Assembly: GCF_003688415.1 (NCBI RefSeq)
Contig: NZ_REFJ01000007.1
Coordinates: 1-64,000, forward strand
Origin: Umboniibacter marinipuniceus
Lineage (GTDB): Bacteria > Pseudomonadota > Gammaproteobacteria > Pseudomonadales > DSM-25080
Direction: 5' to 3'
DNA: 64,000 nucleotides
The position numbers and the translations under genes are program-made. Positions 43,302 through 52,053 of the stretch are shown in pieces (position 1 is the first letter of the stretch; the number at the start of each line of letters is the position of its first letter). Under the pieces are notes generated by a model that saw nothing but the letters and a program-made list of their open reading frames with translations, did no database searches and was not told the origin of the DNA.

Positions 43302-44945
43302 ATGTCTAATTATCGCCCGCTAGCAAGCCTCGCTCAGCACGTTGCCACCCAACCTAATGCACCCTTTCTGCACCAGCCCTTTAACCGTGAATGGACCTCT
43401 TATACCTTTTCCGAAGTGGATGAGCAGAGCTCCAAAATGGCTGCCGCATTACTTCAGTTGGGGCTAGAAAAGGGAGATCGCGTTGCTATTCTGGGGAAGA
43501 ACTGCGCCGAATGGATCATGGCCGATTTAGCCATTATGAAGGCCGGACTTATCAGCGTCCCCATATACTTTAGTGCCGGCGCGGACACTATTGATTACGT
43601 CATCGAGCATAGCGAGGCGAAAGCGGTCTTCGTTGGCAAGCTTGATAATTACGACCATGTCGCGGGTGTTTTTGCCGGCGGCATTAAAACCATCTCCTTC
43701 CCTTATCCAATGCCCGCATGTGATTTGCGCTGGCAGGATTTAATTGCAGTAACGCCTGCAATTGAACAACCGTATCAACCTTCTGACGACGACTTACTGT
43801 CAATTATTTATACCTCTGGCAGCACTGGAAAACCTAAGGGAGTCATGATTTCCTTTGGTAATTGCCAGGCAATTGGCGTGGCCTCAGCTGAGATTTCCGG
43901 GGACGCTTACACCAACGCAGACAGAGTAGTCTCATATCTCCCACTCGCGCACATTGCAGAGCGGGGGCTCGTGGAGTTGACCGCGCTTCACTCGGGCATG
44001 CAGATCTTTTTCGTTGAGTCGCTAGATACCTTCCGAGAAGATATTTGCCACGCAGAGCCTACTGTTTTCTTCGCTGTGCCACGGATTTGGCTGAAGATCC
44101 AACTTCAGGTTCTCGATAAAATCGGGCCCGATCGATTCGCAAAACTAATTAAGATCCCGTTAGTAGGTAAGCTACTCGCTAAAAAGGTTCGCAAGACACT
44201 AGGGCTTCATAAGGCGCGTGTAATAATTTCTGGGTCCGCGCCCATTTCGCCAGATGTTCTCAAGTGGTATCACCAGGTTGGCCTACCTATATCTGAGGGC
44301 TGGGCGATGTCGGAGACTAGCTGTGTCGGCACCATCAATCTACCTTTTCGAGTTGAAGATATTGGCTCAATTGGTCGCCCACTTCCCGGCGCAGATATTA
44401 AGCTATCTGAGGATGGTGAGATTCTTATCCGCGGCGCATTCATCACGCCTGGCTACTTCAAGAACCCAGAAGCTACTGCCGAGACCATGGACGGAGAATG
44501 GTTAAAGACTGGTGACCTCGGGCGCTTTAGAGCAAGCGGCGCGCTGGAAATTATTGGCCGCGTAAAAGAACAATTCAAAACCTCAAAGGGCAAATATGTC
44601 TCGCCGGTGGGTATCGAATCACTGCTATCTGCTTTCCCGCAAATTGAGCAAGTTTGCGTCATGGGTAGCGGTCTGCCTCAACCCATTGCTTTGGTTGTGC
44701 TGGCTGAAGGCATCCCGTGCAACGCCGAAACGCTTGAAGCCATCGCCGGAGAGGCCAACCTTAAACTCGAAGCACATGAACGCTTAGATGCGGTCATCGT
44801 CTGCTCTCAGCCATGGCTAATCGAGAATGGCTTGCTGACGCCAACAATGAAGTTAAAACGGGATGCTATCGAAAAGTGCCATCAGCCTACAGTCGACGGC
44901 TATCAGCGAAGTGCTAACAAGGTTGACGTCATTTACGAACCTTAG
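43302..44945 (+). CDS. long-chain acyl-CoA synthetase / AMP-binding enzyme
   Basis: This ANL-family adenylate-forming enzyme activates a carboxylic acid, most likely a fatty acid, to acyl-CoA through an acyl-AMP. The ATP P-loop IYTSGSTGKPKGVM, the A5-type motif SEGWAMSETSC, the A7-type GEWLKTGDLGRF and the A8-type GRVKEQFKTSKGKYVSP are intact. At 547 aa it matches FadD-like lengths of the shorter class. The start at 43302 keeps GGTGA at a 7-base spacing; the ATG 6 bases earlier is the alternative. The diguanylate cyclase starts 12 bp downstream, so an operon is likely. Confidence 0.9.
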   Translation: MSNYRPLASLAQHVATQPNAPFLHQPFNREWTSYTFSEVDEQSSKMAAALLQLGLEKGDRVAILGKNCAEWIMADLAIMKAGLISVPIYFSAGADTIDYVIEHSEAKAVFVGKLDNYDHVAGVFAGGIKTISFPYPMPACDLRWQDLIAVTPAIEQPYQPSDDDLLSIIYTSGSTGKPKGVMISFGNCQAIGVASAEISGDAYTNADRVVSYLPLAHIAERGLVELTALHSGMQIFFVESLDTFREDICHAEPTVFFAVPRIWLKIQLQVLDKIGPDRFAKLIKIPLVGKLLAKKVRKTLGLHKARVIISGSAPISPDVLKWYHQVGLPISEGWAMSETSCVGTINLPFRVEDIGSIGRPLPGADIKLSEDGEILIRGAFITPGYFKNPEATAETMDGEWLKTGDLGRFRASGALEIIGRVKEQFKTSKGKYVSPVGIESLLSAFPQIEQVCVMGSGLPQPIALVVLAEGIPCNAETLEAIAGEANLKLEAHERLDAVIVCSQPWLIENGLLTPTMKLKRDAIEKCHQPTVDGYQRSANKVDVIYEP

Positions 44946-44956
44946 GAAATGATAGT

Positions 44957-46111
44957 ATGGAGGACTTCTCGCCATTAAAGCCGCATCAATTTTCGCTGAC
45001 GCAAACTGAGCGATCACGGCGAAAACGGAAAGCCATTGTGCGCGCCTCCGAGGGGTTCTTCCTCCTGCTTGCCGTTATTCTTCCGCTGGCCATTTTGGAC
45101 GCCATTGAACTTTCACTCCAGGACTGGATTTCAGCGATAGCGGTCTGTTCCATGGTTTGGGGTTCGATGTTCATTATCGTGGTCACGAAAGTTGATCGCT
45201 TTCTCGCGTTCTTCGACCCACACTTTCTCGTCGTACCCGCTCTTGGAGCGGTGACCCTAATAAGCTACTTCGCCTATTTGATGCCAGACTTACGTATTCT
45301 GGTGCTTGGAGGATGGTTTACTGTACTGCTCTTCGGCGGTGGACTAATGACTTTTCGACAGTCGCTGGTCCTCTCGTTTGCCATGGGCATTGGCTATATG
45401 CTGGCTGTCTATGCTATCGCACAGACGGGTTACCCGATTAATCTCGCCGCTGAAGTCGGTCAAGTCATTCCATTCTGGGTTTTCTGGGGCTATAGCGGCA
45501 GAGTGACTGAGCGGATGCGGCTGAAACGATTGGAAAATCGAATGCTTCGCGAACAGTTAAGTCAGTACGCCTTCACGGATTCATTGACTGGCCTTTTTAA
45601 TCGTCGAGCCTTTGAGCATGAATTTGAGCGACGAAAGGGTGTGCTCAAAACGAATGAGCACCTCGGCATACTGCTCTTCGATATCGATCACTTCAAGCGC
45701 GTCAATGATACCAAAGGTCACGAAGCCGGTGATGATTTACTCAAAGAGTTTGCGTCAATCCTATCTCGGGCATTTGGCAACGATGCCTGTCTGGCAAGGT
45801 TAGGAGGCGACGAATTTGCCGCGATCATTACGATTGATTCATTGGTGGAGCTTGAGCAAGCACTTGAGGATATTTTTTACGCTAACCGTCGAGCAATAGG
45901 AGGCCTATTTACTCACAGCTGTGGCGCCGTGTTTACCTCCAACAAATACTCTACCTCGCGGGTACTTCGTGTTGCCGATACGTCACTATACGAAGCCAAG
46001 TCACGTGGGCGTGATTGTTTCGTCGCCAAAGACTTAGACAAAGTCAGTGCGGCGTTAGCAACTGCTCCAAAGGTTGACCCATCGTTAGCAGATCTCGATC
46101 AACTTCGTTAA
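44957..46111 (+). CDS. membrane diguanylate cyclase (GGDEF)
   Basis: The N-terminal 175 residues contain about six hydrophobic segments of an unnamed membrane sensor. A C-terminal GGDEF domain (about 205-365) begins with FTDSLTGLFNRRAFE and has the active-site loop RLGGDEFAAI. It should make cyclic di-GMP. The inhibitory I-site (RxxD five residues before GGDEF) is absent; that stretch reads GNDACLA, so feedback inhibition by product is not expected. It is probably cotranscribed with the acyl-CoA synthetase, and the hairpin at 46162 ends the transcript. The sensor ligand is unknown. Confidence 0.9.
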   Translation: MEDFSPLKPHQFSLTQTERSRRKRKAIVRASEGFFLLLAVILPLAILDAIELSLQDWISAIAVCSMVWGSMFIIVVTKVDRFLAFFDPHFLVVPALGAVTLISYFAYLMPDLRILVLGGWFTVLLFGGGLMTFRQSLVLSFAMGIGYMLAVYAIAQTGYPINLAAEVGQVIPFWVFWGYSGRVTERMRLKRLENRMLREQLSQYAFTDSLTGLFNRRAFEHEFERRKGVLKTNEHLGILLFDIDHFKRVNDTKGHEAGDDLLKEFASILSRAFGNDACLARLGGDEFAAIITIDSLVELEQALEDIFYANRRAIGGLFTHSCGAVFTSNKYSTSRVLRVADTSLYEAKSRGRDCFVAKDLDKVSAALATAPKVDPSLADLDQLR

Positions 46112-46161
46112 TTTTCGGGAGTTAAGCTGGCGAGGCACACAGCAGCTGCCAGGTTGGCGCC

Positions 46162-46199
46162 AAAAAAGGGAAGGTAGCGCTACGCTCCTTCCCTTTTTA
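46162..46199 (+). terminator. terminator between convergent GGDEF and Lrp genes
   Basis: AAAAAGGGAAGG...CCTTCCCTTTTT forms a stem with a second inner AGCG/CGCT stem and runs of A and T at both ends. It can act in both directions for the convergent transcripts ending at 46111 and 46217. Confidence 0.88.
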
Positions 46200-46216
46200 A
46201 CCCATCAGTCTGGCGA

Positions 46217-46708
46217 TTATCGAGAGAGCGGGTTTGCCACCAGTTCCGCTAGCGGATAACCGCTGAAGCGCTTACTTTCGCGCATAATCACATGCGTAGA
46301 GATGTTATTAATTTCAGGGCAACGATCAATTAACTGACTGGTTAACTCCATATACCTCGTCATATTCGCGCAGGCAAAACGGATGATAAAATCACAGTTA
46401 CCACTCACCGTGTAGGCGTCCAAAGCCTCTGCTGTTGCAGCAACTTGCTCCTCCAGCACTCTAAAGGTATCTGGCGAATGATTACTGAGACTCACCGAAG
46501 CAATACATTGCACCGGGGAGCAGAGTCGCTCCACGTCGACTTCGGCACTAAAGGACTTTATCCACCCCTCTGCCTGAAGGCGTTGAAAGCGCTGATGACA
46601 GGCACTAGGCGACAAATTAACAAGCTCCGCTAGCTCTTTATTCGCCAAGCGACCATTAGCCTGTATGAGGCTGAGTATACGCAGATCTAGCCGATCTAAC
46701 ATTGCCAC
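46217..46708 (-). CDS. Lrp/AsnC-family transcriptional regulator
   Basis: A 163-aa Lrp-type regulator with N-terminal HTH (LDLRILSLIQANGRLANKELAELVNLSPSAC) and C-terminal RAM domain. It starts 9 bp after the aminotransferase stop, so the two share a transcript. By analogy with other Lrp genes next to amino-acid catabolic enzymes, it likely senses an amino acid or polyamine degraded by the aminotransferase. It could also influence the divergent AST operon; that is inference. Confidence 0.93.
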   Translation of the reverse strand: MAMLDRLDLRILSLIQANGRLANKELAELVNLSPSACHQRFQRLQAEGWIKSFSAEVDVERLCSPVQCIASVSLSNHSPDTFRVLEEQVAATAEALDAYTVSGNCDFIIRFACANMTRYMELTSQLIDRCPEINNISTHVIMRESKRFSGYPLAELVANPLSR

Positions 46709-46717
46709 ATCCTCGCC

Positions 46718-48091
46718 TTAATTGCCGAATGTTACCGAATCGATGGCTTGCTTGAGCACCGACACCAACTGATCGACTTCCTCGCGGGTAATGACCAGCG
46801 GAGGGGAAATAGCAATGGTTCCTACACTTGGCAGTGGACGAACAATTACGCCCGCTTCGCGACAGGCATTGGCTACTTTCAACGGCCACTTCTCAGCAGG
46901 GTCCGGAAGCAACTTGCTCGCTTTATTCGCCACTAATTGTACACCGGCGATAAGACCACGCCCGCGGATTTCCGCAACGTGAGGATGATCACCAATTTCG
47001 GCTTGTAGCTGCTCGTGTAAGTAACGGCCAGTCTCACCTGCTAGCTCAACTAAGCCTTCTTTCTCAATAATTTCAAGATTAGCCAGAGCGACGGCAGCAC
47101 CAATTGGGTGACCACTGTACGTGTATCCGTGAGAGAAGGCGCCCAATTTCTCGGAGCCTAACTTCATTACTTCCCAAATATCTTGCGTCATAAACACGGC
47201 AGACATTGGGAAATAGCCACTGGTTAAACCCTTTGCGGTGGCCATGAAGTCAGGTTTGATATCAAGTACCTGCGATCCAAACCACTTGCCCAAACGACCA
47301 TATCCGCAGACCACTTCGTCAGCAACTAAGAGAATATCATTTGCCTTCAATAGCGATTGCAGTTTTGGGTAATAACCCTTTGGAGGTTCGATAACCCCAC
47401 CCGCTGCGTGAATAGGTTCGGCAAAGAACGCGCCAATATTCTCGGCGCCTTCTCGTTCAATGAGCTGTGCTACTTCGTCAATTAGGCGATCACAAAACTG
47501 CTCCTCGGTCTCACCCGCTTTCCCTCTGGTATAGAAGTGCGGACACTCTGTACGCAATACGAAATCAAGCGGCAGCGGGAACTCCTTATGGAAGCCACCT
47601 AGACCAGTTAGCGACGCCGTTGAGATTGAGGTGCCATGGTAACCCTGCTCTCTAGCAATCATCTTGGTCTTGCTATGCTGCCCTTTTAACGCGAAGTAGT
47701 GCCACACCAATTTAATAATCGTATCGTTAGCATCACTGCCGGAACTCCCAAAAAAGATTTTCGTCATCTGCTCGGGAGCTTTACTGAGCAGTTTCTCAGC
47801 TAAAGCAACCTGCCAAGGGTTCGAGGCGTTTGAAAACGTATGATAGTAACTAATTTGCTGAGCTGCTTGCTGCATAGCGTCCGCTAATTCTTTGCGTCCG
47901 TAACCCACATTAACGCACCACAGACCACCCACCGCATCGAGGAGCTCTCGTCCATTCGCATCCGTGACCGTTGAGCCCTTAGCCGACGTAATCATATCTG
48001 GACCGTTGGCCAATAATGCCGTAATTGAAGAAGCTGGGTGTAATAGAACCTCTGCATCCTTAGCCATCAAGCTCGCCATATTTTCTTTCAT
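46718..48091 (-). CDS. class-III PLP aminotransferase (omega-amino acid/polyamine:pyruvate type)
   Basis: This 457-aa fold-type I aminotransferase has the subgroup-II motif LLDAVGGLWCVNVGYGRKEL, which is characteristic of omega-amino acid:pyruvate and polyamine (SpuC-like) transaminases. The PLP-phosphate motif GSSGSDAND, the aspartate in LLVADEVVCGYGRLG and the Schiff-base lysine in MATAKGLTSGY are intact. It differs from the shorter ArgD/AstC group (about 400 aa). It is divergent from the M20-astA-astD-astB operon with a 245-bp spacer. It may serve the AstC step (succinylornithine transamination) or deaminate putrescine-like amines. Confidence 0.88.
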   Translation of the reverse strand: MKENMASLMAKDAEVLLHPASSITALLANGPDMITSAKGSTVTDANGRELLDAVGGLWCVNVGYGRKELADAMQQAAQQISYYHTFSNASNPWQVALAEKLLSKAPEQMTKIFFGSSGSDANDTIIKLVWHYFALKGQHSKTKMIAREQGYHGTSISTASLTGLGGFHKEFPLPLDFVLRTECPHFYTRGKAGETEEQFCDRLIDEVAQLIEREGAENIGAFFAEPIHAAGGVIEPPKGYYPKLQSLLKANDILLVADEVVCGYGRLGKWFGSQVLDIKPDFMATAKGLTSGYFPMSAVFMTQDIWEVMKLGSEKLGAFSHGYTYSGHPIGAAVALANLEIIEKEGLVELAGETGRYLHEQLQAEIGDHPHVAEIRGRGLIAGVQLVANKASKLLPDPAEKWPLKVANACREAGVIVRPLPSVGTIAISPPLVITREEVDQLVSVLKQAIDSVTFGN

Positions 48092-48336
48092 CGTCTAATC
48101 TCCTAACAGAACACCAGTCTGGTGTTACGAATGACTGCAACAATACGAATTTTATTCAATTGTCTAGCAATCAATGGGTGTTGAAAAGTGTTGATTCACT
48201 TTTTAGCATGCTTAGATTCTGGGACATATTGCCGTTTTCTTCAACGAATTTAATTCTGTTATCAATTTCTTTTCCGCAACTATTACGTGCCATTTTGATG
48301 CAGACTAGATTTACTGATATTAGATCTGAGCAACTT

Positions 48337-49584
48337 ATGACCGAAACTGCATTACATACTACCAAATCGTCTTTAATTGCTAAGCTTCATTCAGAAGCTG
48401 ACTGGATGATAGCTGAGACACGGCGACTAGCCGAATTAAATTCTGGCACCACGAATGTCGACGGTCTCAATTTGGTCGCGAACGAGCTAATCCAATTGTT
48501 CAGTACCTGGGCAGACCGAAGCGAGTGTCGAGCTCTTCCTGCTATTGAGTCGGTGTCGTCTGACGGGTCTATGGACCGATGGGACACTGCTCCCATGCTT
48601 ATTTTCGCTCGCAACGAGCAAGCCCCATTGCAGTTACTCTGTACGGGTCACTATGACACCGTGTTTCCGGCTCATAGTGCATTTCAAACCACTTGGGTTG
48701 AGGGTAATCACCTCCGTGGTCCAGGTGTTGCCGATATGAAAGGCGGTTTAATGGTGCTGCTCGCTACGCTCAGAGCCATTGCTGGAACACCGCTGGATTC
48801 CTTAATTGGTGTTACCGTCGCGATTTCCCCTGACGAAGAGATTGGCTCTCCTCGTTCGGCTCCAGAATTAACTAAGCTCGCGCAGAATAAGCATTTCGGA
48901 CTCACGTACGAACCAGCGTTGGCCGACGGAACCCTCGCCGGCGCACGAAAGGGCAGCGGCAACTTCAGCATGATCGTAAGAGGCCTAGCAAAGCATGCGG
49001 GTAGAGAGTTCTTCGAGGGCAAGAACGCCATCACCGCCGCAGCTAAGTTTGCCACCCAGATTGAGTCGCTCAGCAACCGCGAAACTGGCCTGACTGTAAA
49101 CATTGGCAAGATTGAAGGTGGCGGCCCAGTCAATGTGGTACCCGAACTCGCTATTGTTCGCTTTAACATTCGCGTTGATCAACCGGAAGACACTCGTATT
49201 ATCAACACGATTAACAACCTCGCAGGCGAGATCTCGGCTGAAACTGGCTGTTCGTTTGACTTACATGGCCACTTCAATCGCCCTCCGAAACCAATGACGG
49301 AAGCACAACAACAGATGTTCGAACTACTTCGAAGCTGCGGTGCTGAATTAGGCTTGGATGTGCAGTGGAAGCCAACTGGGGGCTGCTGTGAAGGTAATAA
49401 TTTGGCCGCCGCGGGATTATTGAATATCGACACCCTCGGGGTTCGAGGTGGCCTAATCCATTCCGATGAAGAGTTTGCCTGCTTAGACAGCTTTGCCGAG
49501 CGAGCACAACTGTCAGCCCTGCTTATCTGTGCCCTCGCCGAGAAGTCTATCCCAAACATAAACGCGCTACTTGGAGACGCTTAA
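48337..49584 (+). CDS. M20-family zinc amidohydrolase, carboxypeptidase G2-like
   Basis: The M20 metal motifs are complete: LLCTGHYDTVFP (H-x-D), GPGVADMKGG (bridging Asp), SPDEEIGSP (catalytic/ligand Glu pair) and TYEPAL (Glu ligand). A dimerisation-domain segment, SGNFSMIVRGLAKHAGREFFEGKNAI, resembles carboxypeptidase G2, which cleaves N-acyl-glutamate bonds. The C-terminal ligand His (LIHSDEEFA) is present. I start at the ATG at 48337 (415 aa), since the upstream 59 residues of the open frame do not fit the family. It precedes astA by 1 bp. A role in removing succinate from N-succinylglutamate (the AstE step) is an inference. Confidence 0.8.
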   Translation: MTETALHTTKSSLIAKLHSEADWMIAETRRLAELNSGTTNVDGLNLVANELIQLFSTWADRSECRALPAIESVSSDGSMDRWDTAPMLIFARNEQAPLQLLCTGHYDTVFPAHSAFQTTWVEGNHLRGPGVADMKGGLMVLLATLRAIAGTPLDSLIGVTVAISPDEEIGSPRSAPELTKLAQNKHFGLTYEPALADGTLAGARKGSGNFSMIVRGLAKHAGREFFEGKNAITAAAKFATQIESLSNRETGLTVNIGKIEGGGPVNVVPELAIVRFNIRVDQPEDTRIINTINNLAGEISAETGCSFDLHGHFNRPPKPMTEAQQQMFELLRSCGAELGLDVQWKPTGGCCEGNNLAAAGLLNIDTLGVRGGLIHSDEEFACLDSFAERAQLSALLICALAEKSIPNINALLGDA

Positions 49585-49585
49585 C

Positions 49586-50608
49586 ATGCTCGTTATTCGA
49601 CCAGCTGAACTAGCCGATGTTGAGGACTTGTATGCGCTGGCACTCAAAGCGGGCAAGGGTCTCACCTCACTGCCGCCAGACCGCGAAACCTTAGCTGCTA
49701 AAGTCACCCTCTCAACGGAAAGCTTTGCGCGATCGCAAAACCATGTGGACGATTATTTTTTGCTGGTCATGTCTGACACGGCCAAGTCTCGGGTAGTTGG
49801 AACGGCCGCCGTTTATGGTACCACCGGAACGCGCCAAGCTTTTTACGCCTATCGACTCATGTCCGTTACCCACCACTCCCACTCGCTGGACAAGCAAATT
49901 CGTGCGGAGATGCTTCACCTCAGCAACGATTACACCGATTGCGCAGAGGTCGGCACGCTGTTCCTCGATCCTGACTATCGTGGCAACGGGCACTGGCTGT
50001 CGCGCTCCCGTTACTTGCTGATGGGCCAGCACTCGCACCGCTTCCAACCCTATGTTATTGCGGAAATGCGCGGCTGGCTAAACGAGCAGGGAATCAGCCC
50101 GTTTTGGGAGGCGATAGGACGGCAGTTTTTCGACATGAGCTTCGAAGAGGCGGATCGACTCTGTGGCATCGGCTCCAACCAATTTATTACCGAATTAATG
50201 CCTAAACATCCCATCTACACCTGCATGTTAGCCGATTCAGCCCAACGAGTACTCGGCAAGCCTCACGTTGATACCGTTCGAGCCGTGGAACTACTCGAGG
50301 CCGAGGGTTTTGAATACGACAAGATGATCGACATATTCGATGGAGGGCCAATTCTCCGCGCGAAGGTCGCGAATCTTCATAGTGTCAAGGCAACGGCGCA
50401 TCGCAAGGTGCGCGTAGACGCTGAATTAGACGATTCATCAAAGCCTATTTATATGCTCGCCAACAGTTCGCTGGAGAGCTTTCGGGTTGTGTGCGAACCT
50501 GCTGTCTTGCAAGACAGCACCGCAACCATCACGCCAAGCATCGCCACACAACTTAACATCGCCAGTGGTGACGAAATTCACTTGCTTGATACAGGTAAGA
50601 CCTCATGA
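49586..50608 (+). CDS. astA: arginine N-succinyltransferase
   Basis: AstA transfers succinyl from succinyl-CoA to the alpha-amino group of arginine, the first step of the AST pathway. The 340-aa sequence begins with the family pattern VIRPAELADVEDLYALALKAGKGLTSLP. It contains the conserved VGTLFLDPDYRGNGHWLSRSRYLLM and the FWEAIGRQFFDMSFEEADRLCG region. The ATG at 49586 follows the M20 stop by 1 bp. The astD ATG overlaps its stop by four bases, so translation is coupled. Confidence 0.96.
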   Translation: MLVIRPAELADVEDLYALALKAGKGLTSLPPDRETLAAKVTLSTESFARSQNHVDDYFLLVMSDTAKSRVVGTAAVYGTTGTRQAFYAYRLMSVTHHSHSLDKQIRAEMLHLSNDYTDCAEVGTLFLDPDYRGNGHWLSRSRYLLMGQHSHRFQPYVIAEMRGWLNEQGISPFWEAIGRQFFDMSFEEADRLCGIGSNQFITELMPKHPIYTCMLADSAQRVLGKPHVDTVRAVELLEAEGFEYDKMIDIFDGGPILRAKVANLHSVKATAHRKVRVDAELDDSSKPIYMLANSSLESFRVVCEPAVLQDSTATITPSIATQLNIASGDEIHLLDTGKTS

Positions 50609-52053
50609 GTAATTTTATCAATGGTACATGGGTTGCCGCCGGCGGCCCCGAAATGCGTTCCTACAGTCCTTGCGAAACCAACCTCATTTGGCTCGGTAAC
50701 GAGTCTACTGAGGGCGATGTCAACGAGGCAATCAGCGGCGCCCGCCGAGCATTCAGTGAGTGGTCCGCCAAAACACTCGATCAACGGATCACGGTACTCG
50801 AGGCGTTCGCTAGTGAGCTCGCGTCGCGCCGGAGTGAGCTCGCCACCACCATCCATTGTGAAACTGGAAAACCAGAGTGGGAAGCGGATACCGAAGTGAC
50901 CGCAATGATCAATAAGGTTGCCATCAGTATTCGCGCCTATCATGAGCGAACTGGTCATTCTCGAAACGACAACCTGGAGCTTCAGCATCGTGCTCACGGG
51001 GTGATGGCAGTATTTGGGCCGTACAATTTCCCAGGGCATCTCCCTAATGGTCACATTGTGCCCGCACTTTTGGCTGGGAATACGGTGGTCTTCAAGCCCA
51101 GTGAACAAACACCTACCGTTGCCGAACTCACGATGAAATGCTGGCAAGCAGCAGGGCTGCCTGACGGGGTTATCAATTTGGTTAATGGTGCAAAACAGAC
51201 CGGCGTCGCATTAGTGAATGGCAATATCGATGGCGTACTCTTCACCGGTTCATCACTAACGGGGACTGCAATACATCGCAGCCTTGGTGGCCGACCCGAG
51301 GTCATAGCGGCGCTAGAAATGGGCGGTAACAACGCCATCATTGTTTCGCCCAACAGCGATCCCTCTCACGCAGCAGAACTGGTTCTTCAGAGTGCCTTCC
51401 TCTCCGCAGGGCAGCGTTGTACCTGCGCCAACCGCCTAATTCTGGTTGAGAGTGCGTCGAACAAGGCGTTTATAGATTGCTTAGTTGCGCTCATGCATCG
51501 GGTGATCGTTGATGGTGCTGAAGACCAAAGTGCCGAGGCATTTATGGGACCTGTTATTAATCGAACAACGGCAGAGAGCTTAATCAGCGCACAAGCGGCG
51601 CTCGTTGACGCCGGCGCCACTGCGCTGCGAACTATGGCGCAGCTAGACGAATTTGGGGTTCGCCTCAGCCCCGGACTCATTGACGTAACCCAGGTTGAAA
51701 ACGTACCCGACGAAGAGCTTTTCGGCCCATTGCTCCAGCTTACACGCGTAAGTTCGATGGATGATGCTATTAGCGAAGCCAACCGAACGCGTTATGGACT
51801 AGCCGCCGGTTTAGTTTCCAACAACGAGCTGGAGCAACACCTCTTCCTTACTCACATCCGAGCGGGCGTCACAAGCATCAACGCACCTACAGCTGGCGCG
51901 TCCAGCTCGCTGCCCTTTGGCGGCGTGGGCGCAAGCGGCAACCACCGCCCTAGCGCTTACTACGCTGCCGATTATGCCGCCTGGCCACAGGCAACCATGC
52001 ACGGTGCAGCAAGCCGCTCACAATCCTTAATTGCACGAGGTTTAGCGAAATGA
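50605..52053 (+). CDS. astD: N-succinylglutamate 5-semialdehyde dehydrogenase
   Basis: AstD oxidises succinylglutamate semialdehyde to succinylglutamate with NAD+. It is a 482-aa ALDH with the diagnostic PYNFPGHLPNGHIVPALLAGN, the general-base Glu in LEMGGNNAI and the catalytic Cys in GQRCTCANR. It overlaps astA by 4 bases and astB by 4 bases (ATGA), giving tight translational coupling within the AST operon. Confidence 0.96.
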   Translation: MSNFINGTWVAAGGPEMRSYSPCETNLIWLGNESTEGDVNEAISGARRAFSEWSAKTLDQRITVLEAFASELASRRSELATTIHCETGKPEWEADTEVTAMINKVAISIRAYHERTGHSRNDNLELQHRAHGVMAVFGPYNFPGHLPNGHIVPALLAGNTVVFKPSEQTPTVAELTMKCWQAAGLPDGVINLVNGAKQTGVALVNGNIDGVLFTGSSLTGTAIHRSLGGRPEVIAALEMGGNNAIIVSPNSDPSHAAELVLQSAFLSAGQRCTCANRLILVESASNKAFIDCLVALMHRVIVDGAEDQSAEAFMGPVINRTTAESLISAQAALVDAGATALRTMAQLDEFGVRLSPGLIDVTQVENVPDEELFGPLLQLTRVSSMDDAISEANRTRYGLAAGLVSNNELEQHLFLTHIRAGVTSINAPTAGASSSLPFGGVGASGNHRPSAYYAADYAAWPQATMHGAASRSQSLIARGLAK

